Source of the DNA: Legionella shakespearei DSM 23087
GTDB taxonomy: Bacteria; Pseudomonadota; Gammaproteobacteria; Legionellales; Legionellaceae
NCBI RefSeq assembly: GCF_000373765.1
Contig: NZ_KB892415.1
Coordinates: 1-64,000, forward strand
Length of the DNA stretch: 64,000 bases
Direction: 5' to 3'
Shown here one piece after another: positions 9,795 through 18,197 of the stretch. The translations under genes were made by a program, and so were the position numbers. Within the stretch, counting starts at the first letter, position 1. Every line of letters starts with the position of its first letter. The notes under the pieces were generated by a model, which was given only the letters and a program-made list of their open reading frames with translations, made no database searches and was not told the DNA's origin.

Positions 9795-10643
9795 TTAAAT
9801 TACTCCCAGTTTTTTGGCATGAAAACGCAAATGGTCTTCAATAAAGGTAGCGATGAAATAATAATTATGGCCGTACTGTTCGTGCATTCTCAGTTGCAAA
9901 GGAACATGAGCCTCTTTACATGCTGCGACAAAAAGTTCAGGTTTTAATTGTTCCTCAAGGAAAGGATCGGCCATTCCCTGATCAATCAGAATTTCTCCAT
10001 GTGGCCAGGGATGTTTTATTATGAGTTGACTGGCATCATAAACTCCCCAACCTTGTTCTTTATCACCTAAATATCCTTGAAATGCATTTTGTCCCCAGGG
10101 TGCCTGGGTTGGTGCGCAAATAGGTGAAAAGGCAGAAAGACTTCGGAATAATTCAGGATGCCTGATGCCTATGGTTAGTGCGCCGTGCCCCCCCATGGAG
10201 TGGCCAAAAATGCCCATCCTGTTTTTGTCTACTGGAAAATTTTCTGCAATAAAGTCAGGAAGTTCGCGACTAATATAGCTGTACATACGATAATGCTTTT
10301 TCCAGGGCATTTGGGTGGCATCCAGATAAAACCCGGCTCCTTCACCAAAATTGTCACGTTTTGAATCTTCCTGCTCAGTAACGCCGCGGGGGCTGGTATC
10401 TGGGGCAACAATGGCCAGACCAAGCTCTGCAGCCATGCGTTGCGCACCCGCTTTGGTTATAAAATTTTGTTCCGTACAGGTTAAACCAGATAACCAATAG
10501 AGCACTGGCACAGGTTTTTGTTCTGCTGCCGGTGGGAGATAAAGGGCAAAACGCATGTCACTCTGAGTTGATTCAGAAAAATGAGCATACACGTTTTGGT
10601 AGCCAGCGAAGCATCGATGCGTTTCTATCAGGCGAAATGACAT
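9795..10643 (-). CDS. frmB: S-formylglutathione hydrolase
   Basis: This 282-residue esterase-D type alpha/beta hydrolase splits S-formylglutathione into formate and glutathione, the last step of glutathione-dependent formaldehyde removal. Family signatures are LSGLTCTEQNF near residue 52, nucleophile Ser149 in GHSMGGHGAL, Asp226 and His259. GGAG lies eight bases before the ATG. It follows frmA by 26 bp on the same strand, so the two form an operon. Length and motifs match the family fully. Confidence 0.95.
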   Translation of the reverse strand: MSFRLIETHRCFAGYQNVYAHFSESTQSDMRFALYLPPAAEQKPVPVLYWLSGLTCTEQNFITKAGAQRMAAELGLAIVAPDTSPRGVTEQEDSKRDNFGEGAGFYLDATQMPWKKHYRMYSYISRELPDFIAENFPVDKNRMGIFGHSMGGHGALTIGIRHPELFRSLSAFSPICAPTQAPWGQNAFQGYLGDKEQGWGVYDASQLIIKHPWPHGEILIDQGMADPFLEEQLKPELFVAACKEAHVPLQLRMHEQYGHNYYFIATFIEDHLRFHAKKLGVI

Positions 10644-10669
10644 AGGGTTTACTCCATGGTTTGTCTGGT

Positions 10670-11779
10670 TTAGAAGGTGAGAACAGAACGGATTGATTCA
10701 CCTTTATGCATCAGGTCAAAAGCCTCATTGACCTGTTCTACAGGCATTACATGAGTGATCAGATCATCTATATTGATGCGGCCATCCATGTACCAGTCGA
10801 CAATTTTGGGTACGTCAGTGCGTCCGCGGGCGCCACCAAATGCTGAACCTTGCCAGACACGCCCCGTAACCAGTTGAAATGGCCGTGTTGCAATTTCATG
10901 ACCCGCTGGCGCTACGCCAATAATGGTTGATACACCCCAGCCTTTATGACAGGATTCCAGTGCCTGACGCATTAATTGCACGTTGCCAACACATTCAAAA
11001 GTATAATCAGCACCGCCATGAGTCAGTTCTATCAAATGGCCAACCAAATCTCCTTTTACTTCATCCGGATTAACAAAATCAGTCATACCCATTTTCATGG
11101 CCAGTTCTTTACGGCCAGGATTAATATCTACGCCTACAATTTGAGTGGCTCCAACCATGCGTGCACCCTGAATGACATTCAGTCCTATACCGCCCAGGCC
11201 AAAGACAATGACACGGCTTCCTGCTTCAACTTTTGCCGTAAAAAGTACTGCGCCAAGACCAGTTGTTACTCCACATCCGATGTAACAGACTTTCTCAAAT
11301 GGAGCGTCGGGGCGTATTTTTGCCAGGGCAATTTCGGGTAATACGGTATAATTGGCAAAGGTTGAAGTGCCCATGTAATGATGGATGGGTTTACCTTGCA
11401 GACTGAATCGCGAAGTTCCATTAGGCATTAGACCTTTACCCTGAGTGCTGCGAATCGCCTGGCAAAGATTGGTTTTGCGTGAAAGGCAATACTCACATTG
11501 GCGACATTCCGGAGTATATAAGGGAATGACGTGATCGCCTGCTTTGAGGCTGGTTACCCCTTTGCCTGTTTCAACAACTATCCCAGCTCCTTCATGACCC
11601 AGTATGGTTGGAAAAAGACCTTCAGGATCCAGTCCTGATAAAGTATACGCGTCAGTATGACATACTCCTGTTGCCTTAATTTCAACCAAAACCTCTCCCT
11701 CTTGCGGACCTTCCAGATCTACGGTTTCAATTGCCAGCGGCTGTCCCGCGGCAAAGGCTACTGCTGCTTTAACTTGCAT
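10670..11779 (-). CDS. frmA: S-(hydroxymethyl)glutathione dehydrogenase / class III alcohol dehydrogenase
   Basis: The 369-residue zinc-dependent dehydrogenase oxidises S-hydroxymethylglutathione with NAD+, and may reduce S-nitrosoglutathione. Catalytic zinc ligands are visible as Cys40 and His62-Glu63 (GHEGAG). The structural zinc cysteines are Cys92, 95, 98 and 106, and the Rossmann motif is GLGGIG. AAGGAT precedes the ATG. It is the first gene of the frmA-frmB operon. No frmR repressor lies nearby, so control must differ from E. coli; four short tandem repeats lie 21-101 bp upstream of the start. Confidence 0.95.
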   Translation of the reverse strand: MQVKAAVAFAAGQPLAIETVDLEGPQEGEVLVEIKATGVCHTDAYTLSGLDPEGLFPTILGHEGAGIVVETGKGVTSLKAGDHVIPLYTPECRQCEYCLSRKTNLCQAIRSTQGKGLMPNGTSRFSLQGKPIHHYMGTSTFANYTVLPEIALAKIRPDAPFEKVCYIGCGVTTGLGAVLFTAKVEAGSRVIVFGLGGIGLNVIQGARMVGATQIVGVDINPGRKELAMKMGMTDFVNPDEVKGDLVGHLIELTHGGADYTFECVGNVQLMRQALESCHKGWGVSTIIGVAPAGHEIATRPFQLVTGRVWQGSAFGGARGRTDVPKIVDWYMDGRINIDDLITHVMPVEQVNEAFDLMHKGESIRSVLTF

Positions 11780-11799
11780 TGATTATCCTTAACATTAAG

Positions 11800-11880
11800 T
11801 AAGACATCTACGAAATAAGACAACTACATACCAAAATGAGACACCTACGTACCAAACATAAGACACCTACGTACCGCGGC
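11800..11880. repeat. Tandem ~21-bp repeats upstream of frmA
   Basis: Four units begin at 11800 (shortened), 11816, 11837 and 11859. Their consensus is taagacacctacgtaccaaa with one to three changes per unit. The last unit runs into a ccgcggcttgtccgcgg hairpin (11874-11890) shared with the family D elements. They lie in the promoter region of frmA; they could be regulator-binding sites or the remains of an insertion-sequence end. Confidence 0.7.
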
Positions 11881-11961
11881 TTGTCCGCGGTATCCAGTAT
11901 TTTGTTAACTCTAATTCAGATGGCAAGAAAAATCATGCATTTTTGTATCTTTTTATAAAGG

Positions 11962-11990
11962 CAGAAAATAAAGCCGATCTTCACCGGCTT
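11962..11990 (-). terminator. Rho-independent terminator
   Basis: Read on the minus strand, AAGCCG and CGGCTT form a 6-bp stem around an 8-nt loop, followed directly by TATTTTC. It lies just after the stop of the small membrane-protein gene that ends at 11997. Confidence 0.6.
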
Positions 11991-11996
11991 AAACTG

Positions 11997-12491
11997 TTAC
12001 AGGCGGGCAATAGTGACACCAAAACAGGCTTCGGTAGCTGAATTCACATGATCCAATGCTGTTGCTGCGACACGGCTTGCTAAAAGTACGGGATTGAAAA
12101 TCAGCGAGATTACTGCAGACAACAGGGCAACCGCACTCATTCCGGCAGCAACTATAGTATTGGCTGCAGCGACTTTGAAGCTGGCACAGGTTTTTTCACA
12201 GAGTTCTGAATTGGGTGCAATAAGGAGCAGGCCTAAAGCACAGGGGGCAAGGACGATGCTTGCTGCAGCATATAATACCGCCTTCAATAAAAAGCTCAGT
12301 GTGTTGACCGCTAGCCAAAGGGGTTTTTCTATGGGTCGAACCGCCAGAGTTGCGAAATCATCTATAGATTCAATGGGTCTGGTGTAATTTTTTGAAGGCA
12401 CCGGGATTGCGTTTGAGTATTTATCGCGTAAATTTGAATAATAGAATTCATCCCAGGTATTGCCTACACGCGAAAAAAAAGAATTAGCCAT
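11997..12491 (-). CDS. Small hydrophobic protein of unknown function
   Basis: The protein has 164 residues from MANSFFSRVG, a start with AGAGGTG just upstream; a longer frame to 12623 lacks such a site. After a polar N-terminus of ~40 residues comes a SIDDFATLAVRPIEKP motif and then two long Ala/Val/Leu-rich segments (about 60-90 and 105-135), probably membrane hairpins. The protein at 56007-56510 has the same plan: a SVSDFASTLVSPVVEP motif and two Ala/Val-rich segments. I take them as distant paralogues. A terminator follows. Function is unknown; such proteins could be Legionella-specific. Confidence 0.6.
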   Translation of the reverse strand: MANSFFSRVGNTWDEFYYSNLRDKYSNAIPVPSKNYTRPIESIDDFATLAVRPIEKPLWLAVNTLSFLLKAVLYAAASIVLAPCALGLLLIAPNSELCEKTCASFKVAAANTIVAAGMSAVALLSAVISLIFNPVLLASRVAATALDHVNSATEACFGVTIARL

Positions 12492-12630
12492 GATACACCT
12501 CTTTGTTTTAATTTTGCGGGATAGTAAAAAAAAGGGCGGTGTTTGTAAATAATCACCAACAAATTGTAACCTTGATTTTGCCTTCGCCCTAGATCCATGG
12601 GGACGAGGAGCCGGGAATGGCAAAGTGTTG

Positions 12631-12706
12631 TAGCCCGTATTAGCGAAGCGTAATACGGGAAAGTGCCACTTCGATCCTGTATTACGCTCCGCTAATACAG
12701 GCTACA
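12631..12706. repeat. REP-like pair, family A
   Basis: tagcccgtattagcgaagcg then taatacggg forms one hairpin. About 30 bp later an inverted copy, cctgtattacgctccgct then aatacaggctaca, forms the second. The arrangement resembles a bacterial interspersed mosaic element. Confidence 0.8.
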
Positions 12707-12754
12707 AACCCAAGTCTCGGTAGTAGGTATTTCTCGCAAACATTCACGAGGTAC

Positions 12755-13606
12755 TTACCCCGAGGTTCTAATATTCAGAGGCTGAATCAATAGTTCATCT
12801 GCATCAGATGTTCCTTCAGGTTTCGCCAATGGACTTTCAAAGTGCTGTACTGGAAGTGCAGGCGCCTGTGCTGCTTCAGTTGATTGCTGCAGTGCTGCAT
12901 GATGGGCAAAGCTGCTGGTTACAGGAGGGGCATTGTGTGCAACAACCGGTGATGAGGGAGTTGTCTCAGAAACAGAGTCTTCTGCTGCAGGAAAGTTATT
13001 TTGAATGGTTCGCAGATAATCCAGCCATGCAAATTGGCCGGGGTTTAAATTATATTGATGTATTTGTTCTGCTTGAAAACCATACATTTGTATTGCAAGG
13101 AGCATCTGATCGAGATCTTCTTTGCTGTCATCCAGGACATAAACCTGATCCATTTCCTTTGTCCAGAGTTGAGTTCGTAAATCCTGATTGACAGACTGAA
13201 ATTTAAACCCTGAATCCAGGATCTCTAATTTAAAAATTTCTTCTGCAGTGAATCCCTGATAGTGCATCATAGCTTGAATATAGTCTTTACGATTTTTAGT
13301 GACAATTCGCACGTGTATTTTATCGTTCTTTAAAACCTGATGAAGGAAGGCAACTGCCTCAGGAGTGATGAGCATATCAACATCGGTTTGCTTATGATCA
13401 AAATTGGTATCATAAACCCCAAATTTTGCGGTAAATAATTGTTGCACCTCAGTTGCACTTTTAAGAGGAGAGATCTTGTAGTGTTGTGGTATTCCTGGTT
13501 TATACCCTTCCAGAAGCGATTGATAAAAGGGGCTGAAGACCGTGTTGTTACCCGCTCTTTGGGTTAGAGTGCCATCGAAATCGGAGTAAAACATAATGCC
13601 AGTCAT
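12755..13606 (-). CDS. HAD-like phosphatase domain protein, candidate effector
   Basis: The 283-residue protein starts with a HAD motif I, SDFDGTLT (Asp9, Asp11). It then has Thr103 in VRIVTKN (motif II), Lys150 (motif III) and an acidic DDSKED at 159-164 (motif IV), so the phosphohydrolase core looks complete. After about residue 205 the chain becomes low-complexity and rich in Pro, Ala, Ser and Thr, a linker-like tail with no fold I recognise. Legionella has HAD-type Dot/Icm effectors (Ceg4 is a known one); whether this is one is inference from the eukaryote-like tail. AAGGGAC precedes the ATG. It is a single gene. Confidence 0.65.
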   Translation of the reverse strand: MTGIMFYSDFDGTLTQRAGNNTVFSPFYQSLLEGYKPGIPQHYKISPLKSATEVQQLFTAKFGVYDTNFDHKQTDVDMLITPEAVAFLHQVLKNDKIHVRIVTKNRKDYIQAMMHYQGFTAEEIFKLEILDSGFKFQSVNQDLRTQLWTKEMDQVYVLDDSKEDLDQMLLAIQMYGFQAEQIHQYNLNPGQFAWLDYLRTIQNNFPAAEDSVSETTPSSPVVAHNAPPVTSSFAHHAALQQSTEAAQAPALPVQHFESPLAKPEGTSDADELLIQPLNIRTSG

Positions 13607-13709
13607 TTTTGTCCCTTAATACTATTAAATTAGCGCCATTGTACAATGAATAAATTAAGAAACTATTAAAAGCAGATAAAAAGATGTTATGCATGAGCCT
13701 CAAAGTGTT

Positions 13710-13734
13710 CCGTATTAGCTTATCGCTAATACGG
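13710..13734. repeat. REP-like hairpin, family A (short)
   Basis: ccgtattagc and gctaatacgg pair around a 5-nt centre. It lies between two minus-strand genes and may stop transcription from the aminopeptidase gene. Confidence 0.6.
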
Positions 13735-13751
13735 GCTAAGATTACAATAAT

Positions 13752-14924
13752 CTACTTCAGGCCAAGCTCTGCTACAAAGGCTAGTCCCAGTCTGGTGAAA
13801 TTGACCATATGATCCAGATTAATGATGTCCAGTTTGTCCCCGGTTGTGTGAATGTACGGGTTATCATCATCCAAAGTTGTAGCAGAAGGATAGAAGGTGC
13901 TAAACCCTTCCCGGAACCAGTTGGCATGGTCGCTGCAGGCATAGCCACAACGTGTATAGCCTACTGGAATTTTCACATAATGGGTTAATAGTTCGACAAT
14001 AAATTGATTCAGTTTCGTGTCCACATAATCCGTTAATAACCAGATCGTATTGTCTTTGGGATTGGCCCTGTAACCTGCCTGATCCAGTTGCATTACTGCC
14101 TTTACCGGAATTTTTTCATTCAAAAAATGCTGGACAACATAACCTGAACCAACCAGTCCACGTTCTTCAGCAGCATAGGCAATGATATATACAGGCCTGT
14201 CCAATTTAAGCTTCGATGCGAGTAAAACCCGAGCCATTTCCATTGCTACTGAAATCCCGCTGGAGTCATCATCAGCTCCGGGCATATTCCCATCCAACGT
14301 ATCAATATGGGCGCCAATAACCAGTGCATCAGCAGGATTGCCTTTGCCAATCAGGGTTACAACTGAGGGTTGGATGTATTTTTTTCCGGTTTGCACCAGA
14401 TAACTGTCCACATCATCACGGCCGTATTCTCGTGCCAGGGTATCAAATTGCTGTTTAAACCAGGCTGCTGCAGCTACCCCTGTCTCTTTGGTTGCTGACC
14501 TGTTCATGTAGCTGGTTAAATGTTGATTCGTTTGCCAGATTTTATTGGGATCTACTTCTTTATAAAGTTGACCGACTTCCGCTTCATGGCTGATGGAGTA
14601 ATCGGATGCAGATACCTGCTTTTTAATTTGCGTCCATTGGTCTAATTGCTGCCTGGCGTTGCCTTTTGCATCTGCGGTCTTCCAGGGTTCACTATTCAGA
14701 AATTTTCCACAACCAGATTTATTTTCATGTAACTGCACCAGTAAATCATCACTCATGCTTGCTTCGATTAAGCTGTACTGGCTGGATTGTTCAATCAGAC
14801 GGACTTGTTGTTTTAATTGTTCGTATTTACAGTTGGAAACAATAAGCTGTTCTTTTGTTGCTTCAGACTGCGACATAGCCGGAAGGGTAAAACAGCTCAA
14901 TAAAATCATTGATATGAGGCGCAT
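13752..14924 (-). CDS. Secreted M28-family zinc aminopeptidase
   Basis: The 390-residue protein has an N-terminal signal peptide (MRLISMILLSCFTLPAMSQS) and a peptidase domain from about residue 150. The two-zinc site is complete: His206 in GAHIDT, bridging Asp218 in GADDDSSG, Glu253/Glu254 in AAEERG, Asp281 in QLDQAGY and His333 in CSDHANW. It should release N-terminal residues from peptides in the periplasm or outside the cell. Legionella pneumophila exports two M28 leucine aminopeptidases (LapA, LapB) by type II secretion, and this is the same family; I cannot say which it matches. GGAG precedes the ATG. Active-site conservation makes the family call firm. Confidence 0.88.
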   Translation of the reverse strand: MRLISMILLSCFTLPAMSQSEATKEQLIVSNCKYEQLKQQVRLIEQSSQYSLIEASMSDDLLVQLHENKSGCGKFLNSEPWKTADAKGNARQQLDQWTQIKKQVSASDYSISHEAEVGQLYKEVDPNKIWQTNQHLTSYMNRSATKETGVAAAAWFKQQFDTLAREYGRDDVDSYLVQTGKKYIQPSVVTLIGKGNPADALVIGAHIDTLDGNMPGADDDSSGISVAMEMARVLLASKLKLDRPVYIIAYAAEERGLVGSGYVVQHFLNEKIPVKAVMQLDQAGYRANPKDNTIWLLTDYVDTKLNQFIVELLTHYVKIPVGYTRCGYACSDHANWFREGFSTFYPSATTLDDDNPYIHTTGDKLDIINLDHMVNFTRLGLAFVAELGLK

Positions 14925-14995
14925 AGTATAAACTCCATTTTTGAAATGGAGTTGAATATAGTCTATCTTATCCGCTTTTGGCTACTGTTTATCCG

Positions 14996-15958
14996 TTATT
15001 GACAACTTGCTGTACTTATCAGGTCGTAACTCCGGCGTTCTGCTTCAATCAAACGCTCAGCCCTTAAGTTTCTAGCCTTTACTGCAAAAAAATTACCGGC
15101 CAGGTAAGCACTGGTTCCGATAATTGCAGGAGCCTCTACCGGAAAATCCCCTTTGCTTTGAGATTGAAAAAAGACACCGCCGCCATAGGTTGTATTGGCT
15201 AATGCCTGAGCATCGACTTGCACGTCCACTTCAACTGGCATATGTATTATGGGCAGGTTTATTGTTTCATTTTGGGGCGCCAGATCGTATTTCAGGGGAA
15301 TCATTTCATTGGTGACTGGTCCACTGTAATGCTCGCTGGTTATGTGCTGTTCGGACGAATGGGGAAAGGTAATTTTGGGTTTATAGTTGAGAAGGCCAGA
15401 CCATTGAATAGCCCCGGCTGTTACTGCCGAACCCATAGACATAAAAGACAGTGAGCTGAATAATGATTGAGCATTCACGTAAAGGTATTCTCTGGCAGTA
15501 GGGCTAATTGCCTCAACCCGGAATCGTTCCTGTAGAAATTGTGAATCGTAGCGGCTTTGTTGCCAGGTTCTGAGATTAGCTCCCAGCAATCGCAATGCAG
15601 TTCCTGAGGCGCTTAGAATAACACTGGCTGTTCGAACCGTTTCCGGTAGAATGAGTTCTGTCAGGCTGTAAGTCAAACCGCCATCGTGTTGCAGATAATG
15701 ATTGAATGGTACTGTGGTGTTAAATGTATAGTTATCGAATTTGGGCGCAACGCCCTGAAAAGTTACATTCCCTGTGATATTCCCTGAGGCATAGTAGGAG
15801 CCAGTAACGGTTTCATCCATTTCATAAGAAAGGCTAAATGCCACTCCTCCTGCTATACAAGCCAGAGAGCCTACCGACTCAAGGGTGCTTATTGTCGCGT
15901 TAATTGCTGTATTAACAACCGTCTTGCATGCCGACCAACAGGTATCAAACCATTTCAT
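14996..15958 (-). CDS. Membrane protein of unknown function
   Basis: Not recognised. The 320 residues show a hydrophobic N-terminal segment (about 25-45). A Thr/Asn-rich stretch with several N-x-T/S sites (50-85) follows, then another hydrophobic segment (105-125), one near 165-190, a polar strand-rich region (195-265) and a weakly hydrophobic segment near 280-295. It ends in a basic and polar tail. The alternation suggests a multi-pass inner-membrane protein with two polar loops. The start has a weak AGAAGTGA site. No operon partner; neighbours are also of unknown role. Confidence 0.5.
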   Translation of the reverse strand: MKWFDTCWSACKTVVNTAINATISTLESVGSLACIAGGVAFSLSYEMDETVTGSYYASGNITGNVTFQGVAPKFDNYTFNTTVPFNHYLQHDGGLTYSLTELILPETVRTASVILSASGTALRLLGANLRTWQQSRYDSQFLQERFRVEAISPTAREYLYVNAQSLFSSLSFMSMGSAVTAGAIQWSGLLNYKPKITFPHSSEQHITSEHYSGPVTNEMIPLKYDLAPQNETINLPIIHMPVEVDVQVDAQALANTTYGGGVFFQSQSKGDFPVEAPAIIGTSAYLAGNFFAVKARNLRAERLIEAERRSYDLISTASCQ

Positions 15959-16142
15959 TTCATCACTTCTAATCTGGTAGTTATAAAATCATGAACTCTT
16001 CACTAATTGAGTAAGGATGAGTCAATATGCCTGATTCGCAGGGTAACACAGTTTAAATAAAAATCGAGCTTTTTTTATAAAATAATGAACCAAAATGAAA
16101 CACAAGAGATCCAGATGGTTGTGATTCTATCTTTTATGTGCT

Positions 16143-16541
16143 TTACGAAAAGGCATCTATAATTGCAGAAAGAATATAATAAACAATTATTATGATAAAT
16201 AAAGCGACTGAAATAAGAGGCAGAATTAGAGTAAAAATACGAATGAGCAGTGATGCAGTGGCGCTGGAACTGTGATTGGCAGAGCCCCAAAGTGCTTTCA
16301 AAAACCAAAGATAAAACACAGCCCCATACACGCAAAGCGCCAAAACCAAAATATTGTCAAAGGATAAAGGGGCTTTGCTGACCAGTACCGCGATAAACAA
16401 TACATAAAACCCAATATAGGCAAGCCCACCGTCAAGCATAAAATTGCTGCCAGTTCCAAAGAGAACCTCGGAAAATCGAAGTTGGCCATGCCAGCCGCGT
16501 CTTAAATAATTAAACATAATAGTCATTAGCGATTGATTCAT
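16143..16541 (-). CDS. Small integral membrane protein of unknown function
   Basis: The 132 residues have a short amphipathic start (LRRGWHGQLRF) followed by three strongly hydrophobic segments (about 35-55, 62-82, 98-125), so it is almost surely an inner-membrane protein. The layout resembles small proteobacterial membrane proteins with an ALW.SAN motif after the second helix. No catalytic residues are visible. The ribosome-binding site is poor, so an internal ATG could be the true start. It lies 184 bp from its minus-strand neighbour and has no clear partner. Confidence 0.5.
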   Translation of the reverse strand: MNQSLMTIMFNYLRRGWHGQLRFSEVLFGTGSNFMLDGGLAYIGFYVLFIAVLVSKAPLSFDNILVLALCVYGAVFYLWFLKALWGSANHSSSATASLLIRIFTLILPLISVALFIIIIVYYILSAIIDAFS

Positions 16542-16707
16542 TTATATAATAGCAGGTTAAAACCTTTTGCATAATCAAACCTTGGTGAAGTGCGGCATTA
16601 TTCCTCATTACGGACTAATATTCAGGCAATCTTTCTTTAAATTAAATCCCAGGACAAGATCATATCATTTTGAATAGATATTGAGACATGTTTATCGCTT
16701 AGTTCCT

Positions 16708-16793
16708 GTCATTCCCGCGTAGGCGGGAATCCATTTTTCAAAGTGGCACTTCACTTTGTCTGTCAGATGGATCCCCGCCTGCGCGGGGACGAC
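16708..16793. repeat. Pair of attcccgc-type repeats, family F
   Basis: The first copy is gtcattcccgcgtaggcggg then aatcca (16708-16733). The second is tggatccccgcctgcgcggg then gacgac (16768-16793), in inverted orientation. Sequences of the form ATTCCC-N8-GGGAAT are well known in Neisseria (dRS3) and other genomes. Confidence 0.75.
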
Positions 16794-16924
16794 ACAGTTG
16801 GGATTTGTGATGAGCAAAGTATGCGTTTGCCCTGAATTAAATCTTTCATATTTGGACAAATGGGCTTATATCCATTAAGGTGGATCCTTTTGTGGATGGA
16901 CATACACGTTTTGTTTCATTTGTA

Positions 16925-16958
16925 AGCATTTGATTTTGTTCATTTAAAAACAAATGCT
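16925..16958. promoter_or_regulatory. Possible operator upstream of antiporter gene
   Basis: agcatttg (16925-16932) and caaatgct (16951-16958) are a perfect 8-bp inverted repeat with an 18-bp AT-rich spacer, 50 bp before the antiporter start. The size fits a dimeric regulator site, but nothing else supports it. Confidence 0.3.
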
Positions 16959-17008
16959 ATTGTATCATTCAGACAATAGCTCAATGAGCGGTATAGGGGG
17001 TAAGAGGG

Positions 17009-18193
17009 ATGATTGAGGTAAACACAATCATTGCAGATTTAGCGTGGCCTATTGGTATTTTACTTGCCTGGTTTATCGGTGAACTGGGGTATCGATGGTT
17101 AAAAGTTCCTCATATCAGTATTTATGCTGTCGTTGGTTTTATCCTTGCCTATCCGCAATTGGGTTTATTACCGCAAACGCAACCTCTGCCGATTTTACTG
17201 TTGGCCAATATAGGTTTTGGCCTGATTCTCTTTGAAGCAGGATATCGCATGAACTTGCGGTGGATGTTTAATAATCCCTGGGTTGCTCTATCCAGTATCC
17301 TTGAAGCTACTCTGACCTTTATTCTGGTATTTTATTTGTTAAAACTTTATGGCCTGGCTTTTTCGACCTGCCTGATTTTGGCGGCCTTGTCCATGGCCAC
17401 TTCTCCGGCCACAGTGATTCGTGTGATCAATGAGCAACGTAGTTCGGGGCAAGTTACCGAACGATTATTACATCTTTCTGTTTTAAACTGTGTCTGGACC
17501 GTATTTTTATTCAAAATAATCGTTGGTTTTGCCATGTTCCATTCATCAGAGAGCATTGGTCAGGCGACTTATACCAGTTTATATGTGCTGATGATTTCTA
17601 CTCTGCTAGGTATTCTTTTCGGTGTAGTCATGCCACTTTTGCTGCGTATGATTAAAAGCAGTTGCAATGACAACACGCTGCCTTTCGCCATTGCGGTCAT
17701 TTTGTTGGTGGCATTAACTTACAATTTAAAGCTGTCGCCAGTCCTGGCTACCTTAACCTTTGGCATGGTGTCGCGACACGGGCGCATGGTTTTTAATTCC
17801 TCCCTGCGTGGTTTCGGTACTCTTGGTGATCTTCTGTCTATGCTTTTATTCGTATTTATCGCGGCAACCATTGAGTGGCGGCAGGTGATGGCAGGAATGA
17901 GCGTTGGTTTATTGATTATTGCGGTAAGGCAATTTGCCAAAGTAGCGGGAATTACTGTATTTGCACATATCAGCGGCATTACCTGGAAAAAAGGATTTCT
18001 CACCGGAATGGCTATGGCACCTATGTCTGTATTTGTCATTTTGATTCTGGAACAAAGCCGTTATATAGGAATTAACTTTATTGACACTCTGGCTCCCCTG
18101 GCAATGGTGGCTTTAACTCTGGAGATTCTCGGTCCTATTATATTACAAAAGGCGTTAATTCTGGCGCATGAAATCCCTTTGAATAAGGAATAA
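17009..18193 (+). CDS. CPA2-type cation/proton antiporter
   Basis: The 394 residues hold about 11-12 membrane helices across the whole length. They match the Na+/H+ exchanger (Kef-like) fold, including the broken-helix region LAALSMATSPATVIRVINEQ (~122-141). There is no C-terminal RCK/TrkA-N domain, which Kef-type K+ effluxers usually have, so it is a bare transport domain. It lies 4 bp before a YbdK/GCS2 ligase gene on the same strand, so the two are co-transcribed. The ion transported (Na+, K+ or other) is not deducible. A purine-rich AGGGGG precedes the ATG. Confidence 0.82.
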   Translation: MIEVNTIIADLAWPIGILLAWFIGELGYRWLKVPHISIYAVVGFILAYPQLGLLPQTQPLPILLLANIGFGLILFEAGYRMNLRWMFNNPWVALSSILEATLTFILVFYLLKLYGLAFSTCLILAALSMATSPATVIRVINEQRSSGQVTERLLHLSVLNCVWTVFLFKIIVGFAMFHSSESIGQATYTSLYVLMISTLLGILFGVVMPLLLRMIKSSCNDNTLPFAIAVILLVALTYNLKLSPVLATLTFGMVSRHGRMVFNSSLRGFGTLGDLLSMLLFVFIAATIEWRQVMAGMSVGLLIIAVRQFAKVAGITVFAHISGITWKKGFLTGMAMAPMSVFVILILEQSRYIGINFIDTLAPLAMVALTLEILGPIILQKALILAHEIPLNKE

Positions 18194-18197
18194 CACT

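Larger units (their letters stand above)
16542..17008. other. 467-bp gap: REP-like hairpins and antiporter upstream region
   Basis: The gap holds two hairpins of the common attcccgcNNNNgcgggaat type and, nearer the antiporter gene, a short inverted repeat. I see no gene in it. Confidence 0.6.

Noticed and set aside
11800-11880. CRISPR array
   Set aside because: The units touch each other with no variable spacers, there are only four, and no cas gene is near.
12094-12387. Plus-strand 97-residue frame
   Set aside because: It is fully antisense to the small membrane-protein gene, has no family match and no ribosome site.
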